This document shows positions 1 to 5,462 of a stretch of 13,569 nt of DNA, piece by piece. Under the pieces are notes generated by a model. The model made no database searches and was not told where the DNA came from. It worked only from the letters and a program-made list of their open reading frames with translations. A program made the position numbers and the translations under genes. Source of the stretch: an uncultured Acidimicrobiia bacterium. Lineage in GTDB: Bacteria; Actinomycetota; Acidimicrobiia; IMCC26256; CALEDW01. The DNA is taken from assembly GCA_937949585.1 (NCBI GenBank), contig CALEDW010000258.1, positions 1 to 13,569 on the forward strand, read 5' to 3'. The number at the start of each line of letters is the position of its first letter. The first letter of the stretch is position 1.

Positions 1-471
1 GCTCGGGCGGGCCAGGACGCCGAGGTAGGAGGCCGACGGCCGGGGCAGGAGTGGGGCCGGCCCCGGGCGCGGCGAAGGTCGGGCGTCACGGAACGGCCGC
101 ACGTCCGGCGCCGCGTCCTTGCTCGCCCGGCCGGCGAAGAACCCGGCGGCGAAGCCGCCACCGAACCCGAGGAGTGCCACGAGCAGCCCGGCGATCAACG
201 CGAGCAGCCACCGTGGGACCGTCACCCCGGTGGACGGCGGGGGTGGGGCCGTCCACCCGCCCGCCGGTGCGGTGGGCGGCTCACCGACCGAGGGTGGAAC
301 CGCGCTTCCACCTGGTGAGGGCCCCCACGGTGGCGGTCCGGCGGTCGCCGCGTGGCTCGACGCCGGGGCGCCGGTGCTCGGGGCCGTGGTGCCCGGCGAC
401 GAGGAGGTCGGCTGCTCCGGCGGGGGAGGGACGGGAGGTCCGGGGACGGTCGCGTCCTGCTCGTTGTGCAT
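1..471 (-). CDS. Proline-rich N-terminal, single-pass membrane protein (partial, cut by left edge)
   Basis: An open frame of 157 codons starts at the ATG at 471 (minus) and leaves the window without a stop. Residues 1-85 are a low-complexity Pro/Ala/Ser/Thr/Gly tail with no predicted fold. Residues about 88-113 are a strongly hydrophobic helix (RWLLALIAGLLVALLGFG and following glycines and phenylalanines), followed by a basic residue and a second Pro/Arg-rich linker to about 145. The last visible residues read SYLGVLARPS. This layout (disordered cytoplasmic tail, one helix, outside domain) is typical of actinobacterial membrane-anchored enzymes such as HtrA-like proteases. YLGV resembles the start of a PDZ domain, but the functional domain lies outside the window, so I assign no function. 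No clear ribosome-binding site precedes the ATG, so the start is uncertain. The composition (sharp hydrophobic segment flanked by disorder) is what persuades me it is real. Confidence 0.65.
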   Translation of the reverse strand, partial: MHNEQDATVPGPPVPPPPEQPTSSSPGTTAPSTGAPASSHAATAGPPPWGPSPGGSAVPPSVGEPPTAPAGGWTAPPPPSTGVTVPRWLLALIAGLLVALLGFGGGFAAGFFAGRASKDAAPDVRPFRDARPSPRPGPAPLLPRPSASYLGVLARPS

Positions 472-573
472 GTGCGGATCATGGCACCGAGATCCTGGGG
501 ATTCCCTGAGCGTCGGGCCGGTCCGCCCGGAACCGGGGTGCACCTGGGCGCCTGGCGAACCATAGGTCCGTGG

Positions 574-599
574 CCCGGCGGCCTTCGCCGGTCGCCGGG
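574..599. repeat. GC-rich inverted repeat (hairpin)
   Basis: CCCGGCG at 574-580 pairs with CGCCGGG at 593-599. An alternative inner pairing is CCGGCG 575-580 with CGCCGG 586-591 around a 5-nt loop. There is no T-tract on either side, and it lies just upstream of the minus-strand membrane-protein gene, not downstream of a gene. It is therefore not an obvious intrinsic terminator. In DNA this rich in GC such repeats also arise by chance. Confidence 0.3.
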
Positions 600-1044
600 G
601 ACGTCGGCGGGCCGCGGTGCAGGTTCATCGTCGGGGCGAGCAGCACGGGCCCGCCCACTTGTCCGCTCGAGCCTCGGCGATCGCTGCGGCCGGAGCGGTG
701 ACGAGATCGGGATCCCAGGTGGCGCCCCGCGCCGCAGGGGATGCACAGCGCACCATGGCCCGGCCGGTGCGGCTCACCGACGTCCGTTCGGGCCGTCGGT
801 GAGCCCAGCGCCGGGATGCCCTGGTGAGGGAGGGTTGAGCTGCATCAGAGGTCGGCGCCGGTGACGGGGACGCCAGCCCGCGTCAGGGTGAGCGGGTCGG
901 TGAGCGATGGGTGATCGGGTCGGGCTCCAGCGCGCCGACGCGGCCCGGTGCCCGCGGGATCCGGGTCCGAGCGGTGGGCGGCGCTGCGTTCGTCGGGGTT
1001 CCTCGGGGTTCCTGTCCGGGGAGCGTTCGTGTCCTAGGGGTCGC

Positions 1045-1050
1045 TAGCCT
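1045..1050 (+). promoter_or_regulatory. Candidate -10 box for the HNH gene
   Basis: TAGCCT fits the actinobacterial TANNNT -10 pattern and would place transcription start near 1057, about 50 nt upstream of the GTG start at 1106 and before its ribosome-binding site. No good -35 is visible. The box is embedded in three CTAG palindromes (CCTAGG, GCTAGC, CCTAGG between 1033 and 1053). Confidence 0.4.
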
Positions 1051-1093
1051 AGGGAACGTCTGTTCGCTGATGCGCGGTGGCCGAGCCGGTGAC

Positions 1094-1100
1094 AGGAGGT
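1094..1100 (+). promoter_or_regulatory. Ribosome-binding site that fixes the HNH gene start
   Basis: AGGAGGT, a near-perfect anti-16S match, ends 5 nt before the GTG at 1106. It decides between the candidate starts at 911, 1070, 1106 and 1241 in this frame. Confidence 0.75.
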
Positions 1101-1105
1101 GGCCG

Positions 1106-2485
1106 GTGGGCAGGCTGAACGAGGACCACGAGTGTGTGGGTGCCGGGGGTGGTGGCCCCGGGCGCAGCGGCAACGGTGAAGAGCGCCGTGTGGCCGGTAC
1201 GTCTCGCACCGGTGGGACGGAGCGCAGCGAGCGCCCGATGGGAACCGAGGAGGTGATCGACCGGCTGGAACGGACTGCGGCCGAGCTGGAAACGCTGGTC
1301 CGTTCGGCCCGGTGGGATCGTCTGGGTGGCGAGGGCACCCTGCGGATCCTGCGTGGCGCCGGGCGGTGCCGTCGGCTCATCGACGCGCTGGTGGACGAGG
1401 CGGCCCGACGCGCCGAGGACATCGCCGTGCACACCCGAACGCACGATCGGGATGCCGTTGCCCTGGTCACCCGACTGGTCGGTACCTCGACGGCCGAGGC
1501 GCGCCGCGCGATCGCCACGGCTCGACGCTTGGATTCGCTCCCGGTCCTGCGCGAGGCGGTCTGGCGGGGTGACGTCCCGGCGGGTCACGCCGCGATGATC
1601 TCGGCGGTCGCTGCCGAGCACCCGGATGCCGAGTCCCGGCTGGTCGAGGCCTCTCGGCGCGGCATAGCGGCGCTGCGCGACGCGTGCGTGGCGGCCCGAG
1701 CCGAGGTTGAGGACGAGGCCGAGCGCGATCGTCGTCAGCACGCTGCCCGGTCGCTCCGGTTCTGGAACGACGCGGAGGGGATGCTGGAGGGAAGGTTCCG
1801 TCTCCCACCCGTTGAGGGCGGGAAGCTGAGAGCGCTCATCGATGCCAAGATCCGGGCGATCCTTCGTCGTCACCGTACAGGCGACGTGTTCGAACCGATG
1901 GAGACCTATGCCGCCGACGCCCTCTGCGAGCTCCTGTTCGGTGTGCGCGCAGCAGAAGGCGATCGTGAGATGGACAGAGCCGGTGGAGTCGACGGGAGCC
2001 CGCACCGGGTCAGCACCACCATGCATCTCCTGATCGACTTCGAGGCACTGGTGCGAGGTCGGGCGCGGGCCGGGGAACGGTGCGAGATCCCTGGCGTCGG
2101 GCCGGTGAGCGTGGCGCACGCCCGCCATCTGCTCGGCGACGCGTTCCTCACCGCGATCGTCCACAAAGGGCGCGACATCCGCACGGTCGCGCACCTCGGT
2201 CGGCACGTCCCGGCCGAGCTGCGGACCGCGCTGGTCGCGTCGGGCTGGGAGTGCGTGGTGGAGGGCTGCGGGGCCCGCGGCTCGTTGGAGATCGATCACA
2301 GCGAGATCGATCACGCCGATGGTGGTCCAACCGCCTGGGGCAACGTCGCCCCACTGTGCCCGAAGCATCATCGCCGGAAGACGGCGGGTGCGAAGCTGGG
2401 CCCGCCTGATCGGGTCACGGGGAAGCGGCGGCTTTTCCCGGACCGAAGGCGTCGGCGACCGGCCAATTCAGTGCGACGCGAGTAA
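1106..2485 (+). CDS. DUF222/HNH endonuclease-like protein (13E12 family)
   Basis: 459 aa, stand-alone. A long helical N-terminal domain (about residues 45-380) has the Arg/Ala/Glu-rich pattern of the DUF222 domain found in actinobacterial '13E12 repeat' proteins. A C-terminal HNH nuclease module follows: C383 and C388 (CVVEGC), EIDH at 395-398 repeated at 400-403, DGGPT, N413 and LCPKHH at 417-422. Metal ligands and the HNH histidine/asparagine set therefore appear present. The tail (KRRLFPDRRRRRP) is strongly basic and may bind DNA. Family members are numerous in actinobacteria; their biological role is not settled, so 'nuclease' is by family. I chose the GTG at 1106 because AGGAGG lies 6 nt upstream; the same frame extends up to 911, but those residues look non-coding, and ATG 1070 and ATG 1241 lack comparable sites. 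Codon choice looks slightly less GC-extreme than the ribosomal cluster, compatible with a mobile history but weak. Confidence 0.85.
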   Translation: MGRLNEDHECVGAGGGGPGRSGNGEERRVAGTSRTGGTERSERPMGTEEVIDRLERTAAELETLVRSARWDRLGGEGTLRILRGAGRCRRLIDALVDEAARRAEDIAVHTRTHDRDAVALVTRLVGTSTAEARRAIATARRLDSLPVLREAVWRGDVPAGHAAMISAVAAEHPDAESRLVEASRRGIAALRDACVAARAEVEDEAERDRRQHAARSLRFWNDAEGMLEGRFRLPPVEGGKLRALIDAKIRAILRRHRTGDVFEPMETYAADALCELLFGVRAAEGDREMDRAGGVDGSPHRVSTTMHLLIDFEALVRGRARAGERCEIPGVGPVSVAHARHLLGDAFLTAIVHKGRDIRTVAHLGRHVPAELRTALVASGWECVVEGCGARGSLEIDHSEIDHADGGPTAWGNVAPLCPKHHRRKTAGAKLGPPDRVTGKRRLFPDRRRRRPANSVRRE

Positions 2486-2527
2486 CACCGGCAACTCACC
2501 GTGATCGGGTGGTCGGCTCTACGGCGG

Positions 2528-2574
2528 GCCGTCGCCGGTGATGCCTCCAGGGCCGGCGCCGGCCGGGCCGGCGG
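2528..2574. terminator. GC palindrome between convergent genes, possible bidirectional terminator
   Basis: The 89-bp gap between the HNH gene and pckG, which converge, contains the perfect 14-bp palindrome GGCCGGCGCCGGCC at 2551-2564. Neighbouring complementary arms (CGCCGG at 2534-2539 with CCGGCG at 2553-2558, and GGCCGG repeated at 2565-2571) allow several stem-loops. No T-run follows, so if it terminates transcription it would be as a U-poor hairpin, which is reported for actinobacteria. Position is the main support. Confidence 0.4.
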
Positions 2575-4383
2575 TCACCCCAGCCGCTGCTCGAGTGCCC
2601 GTAGCTCGTCCCGGAGCGCGCCGGGGAGGCGGTCGCCGAACCGTGCGAAGTGTTCCTCGGTCGATCGGCACTCGGCGCGCCACTCGTCGGGATCTACGGC
2701 GAGGGCGGCGTCGAGGCGGGTCCCGTCGAGGTCGAGCCCATCGAGCAGGAGGTCCTGTCGTCGGGGCACGACGCCGATCGGGGTGTCGACGCCGCCGGCG
2801 GTGCCTTCGAGGCGGCCGACGATCCACGCCAGCACCCGCGAGTTCTCGCCGAAGCCGGGCCAGAGGAACGTCCCGTCGGCGTCGCGGCGGAACCAGTTCA
2901 CCCCGAAGATCCTGGGCAGTTTCGCCGGGTCCGTCCGCTCGGCGATCGACAGCCAGTGGGCCATGTAGTCGCCCATGTGGTATCCGCAGAACGGCAGCAT
3001 CGCGAAGGGGTCGTGGCGCAGGCGGCCCACCTGGCCGAACGCCGCGGCGGTCTGCTCCGAGCCCATCGTGGCGCCCACGAACACGCCGTGGCGCCAGTCG
3101 CGGGCCTCGTACACCAGCGGCACCGTTGTCGCCCGACGACCGCCGAACAAGATCGCCGAGATCGGTACTCCTGCCGGGTTGTCCCACTCGGCGGCGAGTG
3201 AGGGGCACTGGGCGATGCGCACACAGAAGCGAGAGTTCGGGTGTGCGGCCGGCCCATCCGCGGTGGCAGGGGTCCAGTCGCGCCGGCGCCAATCGGTGCA
3301 GTGGGCCGGCGGATCGCCTTCCATGCCCTCCCACCAGACGTCGCCGTCGTCGGTGAGCGCCGTGTTGGTGAACACGGTGTCGTGCGACAACATCCGCATG
3401 GCGTTGGGGTTCGTGTGCCCATTCGTGCCCGGTGCGACGCCGAAGAACCCGAACTCAGGATTGATGGCATAGAGCCGGCCGTCGGCCCCGAACTTCATCC
3501 AGGCGATGTCGTCGCCGATCGTCTCCACCTTCCAGCCGGGGATGGTGGGCACGAGCATTGCGAGGTTCGTCTTGCCACACGCAGAGGGAAACGCTCCGGC
3601 GACGTAGTGCACCGCGCCGCTCGGCGCCGTGAGCTTGAGGATGAGCATGTGCTCGGCGAGCCATCCCTCGTCCCGGGCGATCACGGAAGCGATGCGCAGC
3701 GCGAAGCACTTCTTGCCCAGCAGGGCGTTGCCGCCGTAGCCGGACCCGTACGACCAGATCTCTCGGCTCTCGGGGAAGTGCACGATCCACTTCTCGTCCG
3801 GGTTACACGGCCAAGGCACGTCTTCCTGCCCGGGTTCCAGGGGTGCACCGAGCGAGTGGACGCAGGGAACGAAGGACCCGTCGTCACCCAGCTGCTCGAG
3901 CGCAGCCGTCCCGGCCCGGGTCATGATGCCCATCGAGAGCGCGACGTAGGGCGAATCGGTGATCTCCACGCCCAGGTAGGAGAGGGGGGAGCCAAGCGGC
4001 CCCATCGAGAACGGCACGATGTACATCGTGCGACCCCGCATGGAACCGGCGAACAGGCGGCGCAGGATCGAGCGCATCTGAGCGGGGTCCATCCAGTTGT
4101 TGGTGGGACCGGCGTCGTCCTGACGCTCCGAGCAGATGAACGTTCGGTCCTCGACCCGGGCGACGTCGGATGGGTCGGTCGTGGCCCAGTACGAGCCGGG
4201 ACGTTTGTGCTCGTTGAGTGGGACGAAGGTGCCGGCGTCGATCAGCTCCTTGGCGAGGACCTCAGCTTCCTCCTCAGATCCGTCGAACCAGTGGATGGAT
4301 TGCGGCTGGGTCAGCGCTGCGATCTCCTCCACCCAGCGCTGGAGGTGCCGGTGACCGGTTGGAGCATCCCCGAGGTGCGACAC
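2575..4383 (-). CDS. pckG: Phosphoenolpyruvate carboxykinase (GTP)
   Basis: 602 aa, the usual size. It converts oxaloacetate + GTP to PEP + CO2 + GDP in the cytosol, linking the TCA cycle to gluconeogenesis (possibly running in reverse for anaplerosis). Family motifs are intact: the kinase-1a/P-loop with the hyper-reactive cysteine FPSACGKTNLAM at about 265-276, the kinase-2/Mn-binding GDDIAW at 290-295, NPEFGFFGVAPGTN at 308-321, GRRATTVPL from about 415, the aromatic/guanine-site stretch PFCGYHMGDYMAHW at 464-477, and a conserved NWFRRDADGTFLWPGFGEN. The frame stays open to a GTG at 4428, but I prefer the GTG at 4383. AAGGAG lies 9 nt before it, and a TACACT -10 box at 4420-4415 would put the transcript start downstream of 4428. 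It is monocistronic and converges with the HNH gene. GTP-type PEPCK, rather than the ATP type, is typical of actinobacteria. Confidence 0.97.
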   Translation of the reverse strand: MSHLGDAPTGHRHLQRWVEEIAALTQPQSIHWFDGSEEEAEVLAKELIDAGTFVPLNEHKRPGSYWATTDPSDVARVEDRTFICSERQDDAGPTNNWMDPAQMRSILRRLFAGSMRGRTMYIVPFSMGPLGSPLSYLGVEITDSPYVALSMGIMTRAGTAALEQLGDDGSFVPCVHSLGAPLEPGQEDVPWPCNPDEKWIVHFPESREIWSYGSGYGGNALLGKKCFALRIASVIARDEGWLAEHMLILKLTAPSGAVHYVAGAFPSACGKTNLAMLVPTIPGWKVETIGDDIAWMKFGADGRLYAINPEFGFFGVAPGTNGHTNPNAMRMLSHDTVFTNTALTDDGDVWWEGMEGDPPAHCTDWRRRDWTPATADGPAAHPNSRFCVRIAQCPSLAAEWDNPAGVPISAILFGGRRATTVPLVYEARDWRHGVFVGATMGSEQTAAAFGQVGRLRHDPFAMLPFCGYHMGDYMAHWLSIAERTDPAKLPRIFGVNWFRRDADGTFLWPGFGENSRVLAWIVGRLEGTAGGVDTPIGVVPRRQDLLLDGLDLDGTRLDAALAVDPDEWRAECRSTEEHFARFGDRLPGALRDELRALEQRLG

Positions 4384-4414
4384 TGCCGCATTCTCCTTGC
4401 CCGAGCGTGGGGGG

Positions 4415-4420
4415 AGTGTA
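4415..4420 (-). promoter_or_regulatory. Candidate pckG -10 box
   Basis: Read on the minus strand the sequence is TACACT, matching TANNNT, with a GTGACC (TTGAC-like) element about 15 nt upstream. The implied 5' leader is about 25 nt and contains AAGGAG. This supports the shorter pckG start at 4383. Confidence 0.45.
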
Positions 4421-4552
4421 CCGAGCACCCGAGGTGGTCACGAATTCTGCCGGCAGGCGCGGACCAGGCCGTGTCCTCACCCGTGACCGATCGGGGTTCG
4501 GCGGCGATCCGCAGGTCGGCAGGAGAGCGAGGGGTGCGAGAGAGGAGCGGGA

Positions 4553-4822
4553 ATGAGCTGGTTGTCGTGGGTGGTCGTGGGCCTGATCGCGGGCATGGTC
4601 GCCAAGGGCGTCACCGGGGTACGCGGCGCCGGCTGCCTCGGCACGGTGCTCATCGGGATCGCCGGAGGCCTGCTCGGCGGGATTCTCTTCTCCGCCGCCG
4701 GGGGTGCGGGAATGAACGAGTTCAGCGTCTACTCGCTGCTGGTGGCGACGATGGGTGCGGTGATCCTCCTCTTCGCCTGGCGGGTGGTGTCCAACACCCG
4801 TGGGCCGTCCTGCCGCGGCTGA
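4553..4822 (+). CDS. Small membrane protein, GlsB/YeaQ/YmgE (transglycosylase-associated) family
   Basis: 89 aa, nearly all membrane. Three helices are visible at about residues 4-19, 29-49 and 58-77, with glycine-rich turns (GCLGTVLIGIAGGLLGG) characteristic of the Transgly_assoc/YeaQ family. The first helix begins SWLSWVVVGLIAGMVAKG, close to the family's usual WIxxGLIAGxLA opening. Members are stress-associated inner-membrane proteins of unknown biochemical activity; the family name comes from weak association and does not imply a transglycosylase. AGGAG at 4543-4547 lies 5 nt before the ATG. It is divergent from pckG across 169 bp, and its stop is only 9 bp from the stop of the convergent cold-shock-like gene, leaving no room for a separate terminator. 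Confidence 0.85.
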   Translation: MSWLSWVVVGLIAGMVAKGVTGVRGAGCLGTVLIGIAGGLLGGILFSAAGGAGMNEFSVYSLLVATMGAVILLFAWRVVSNTRGPSCRG

Positions 4823-4831
4823 ACGCCGCGC

Positions 4832-5062
4832 TCAGACCGCGATCCCCGGCGGGAGCGACATGTCCGGTTCGCCGCCGGTGCGCAGGCGCGTCGCTCGCCC
4901 GTCGGCGTCGAGGTCGAACACGACGCGCTGGCCCTGTCGCAGCATCCGGAAGATCGACCCGGCGAGCGCGTCGGGTGCCAACGGGTAGTCCCGGCGGTCC
5001 CGGTCGCACAGCACGAGGCCGGTGCCGGTTTCGGGGTCGTAGGAGCGGACCACGCCCTGCAT
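4832..5062 (-). CDS. Small cold-shock-domain-like (OB-fold) protein
   Basis: 76 aa. The N-terminus MQGVVRSYDPETGTGLVL parallels the start of cold-shock proteins (MQGTVKWFNxxKGFGFI). LRQGQRVVFDLDADGRATRL parallels their 'L..GQ.V.F.....G..A..V' third and fourth strands. The aromatic nucleic-acid-binding residues of RNP1 (KGFGFI) and RNP2 (VFVHF) are replaced (TGTGLVL and RDYPLAP), so canonical RNA binding is doubtful. The ATG at 5062 starts 10 nt after the rpmB stop, without a strong ribosome-binding site, suggesting translation coupled to rpmB. The frame stays open upstream to 5140, but that part overlaps rpmB in another frame and is not protein-like. The fold call is inferred from sequence pattern only; a specific function is unknown. 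Confidence 0.65.
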   Translation of the reverse strand: MQGVVRSYDPETGTGLVLCDRDRRDYPLAPDALAGSIFRMLRQGQRVVFDLDADGRATRLRTGGEPDMSLPPGIAV

Positions 5063-5072
5063 CGCAGGTGAT

Positions 5073-5261
5073 TCAGCGCTTGGCCACTTTGCCGGCTTTG
5101 AGGCAGCTGGTACAGACGCGAACGCGCCGGGGCGTGCCATCGACGACGGCCCGGATCCGCTGCACGTTCGGGTTCCAGCGACGCTTGGTGCGCCGGTGCG
5201 AGTGGCTCAGGCGCATCCCGAAGTGCGGCCGCTTCCCGCACACCTCACAGACCGCTGCCAT
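5073..5261 (-). CDS. rpmB: 50S ribosomal protein L28
   Basis: 62 aa, normal length. It begins MAAVCEVCGKRPHFGMRLSH and ends in VCTSCLKAGKVAKR. SHRRTKRRWNPNVQ is the L28 core that binds 23S rRNA. C5/C8 and C50/C53 form a four-cysteine zinc site, so this is the zinc-containing (C+) form; no zinc-free paralogue is in view. GGGAGC about 6 nt before the ATG at 5261 serves as ribosome-binding site. A strong extended -10 motif (5338-5325, minus) lies about 58 nt further up from the expected transcript start. It is divergent from fakA and is followed closely by the cold-shock-like gene. Confidence 0.97.
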   Translation of the reverse strand: MAAVCEVCGKRPHFGMRLSHSHRRTKRRWNPNVQRIRAVVDGTPRRVRVCTSCLKAGKVAKR

Positions 5262-5324
5262 GTCCGCTCCCGTCGCCCGGTGTCGACCGTCGCGGCGTCG
5301 GCGGACGCCGACGCACGCGTGGCG

Positions 5325-5338
5325 CAGGCTAGCAGCCG
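5325..5338 (-). promoter_or_regulatory. rpmB extended -10 promoter element
   Basis: Read on the minus strand the sequence is CGGCTGCTAGCCTG: TG, one base, then TAGCCT, which is an extended -10. It matches the yceD promoter element (11145-11158) at 12 of 14 positions. The inferred transcript start is near 5319, giving a leader of about 58 nt. Confidence 0.5.
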
Positions 5339-5449
5339 GGTCCCGGACCGCCTGCCGACGGGGGGCGCCGAGCGCGCCCGGGTCACGAGCGGCACTGAGC
5401 GGTGGCTCGACCGGGTCGGGGGCAGCGCAGCTGCGGACAGGCGCGACGG

Positions 5450-5455
5450 TACGAT
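5450..5455 (+). promoter_or_regulatory. Candidate fakA -10 box; leaderless start
   Basis: TACGAT ends 7 nt before the A of the fakA ATG at 5463, so transcription would begin at or next to the start codon. This spacing is the signature of leaderless transcripts, common in actinobacteria. No ribosome-binding site lies before the ATG, which agrees. No convincing -35 is seen. Confidence 0.55.
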
Positions 5456-5462
5456 CCGGCTG

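Larger units (their letters stand above)
472..1105. other. 634-bp stretch without a convincing gene
   Basis: Between the divergent membrane-protein gene and the HNH gene I see no frame with protein-like composition. Frames open here on both strands read as Arg/Pro/Ala-rich strings, as expected from GC-rich DNA. The stretch holds a strong GC hairpin (about 574-599) and, near its right end, a cluster of CTAG palindromes with a candidate -10 box (1033-1054). I see no tRNA, and no known RNA fold that I can recognise. The absence of coding is a judgement from composition; transcript data or conservation could overturn it. Confidence 0.55.

Noticed and set aside
617..802. 61-codon plus-strand frame in the non-coding stretch
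   Set aside because: Low-complexity composition, no clear ribosome-binding site, no similarity I recognise.
222..864. Several 150-175-codon frames on both strands around 222-864
   Set aside because: They are Arg/Pro-rich and mutually overlapping, and two of them cover the membrane-protein gene, whose frame alone shows a transmembrane helix.
1049..2371. 440-codon minus-strand frame opposite the HNH gene
   Set aside because: No ribosome-binding site or recognisable domain; the plus strand carries a complete DUF222/HNH protein with a strong ribosome-binding site.
2551..2564. 14-bp perfect palindrome considered as a regulator or recombination site
   Set aside because: It is composed only of GGCC/CCGG repeats between convergent genes; a terminator or chance is simpler.
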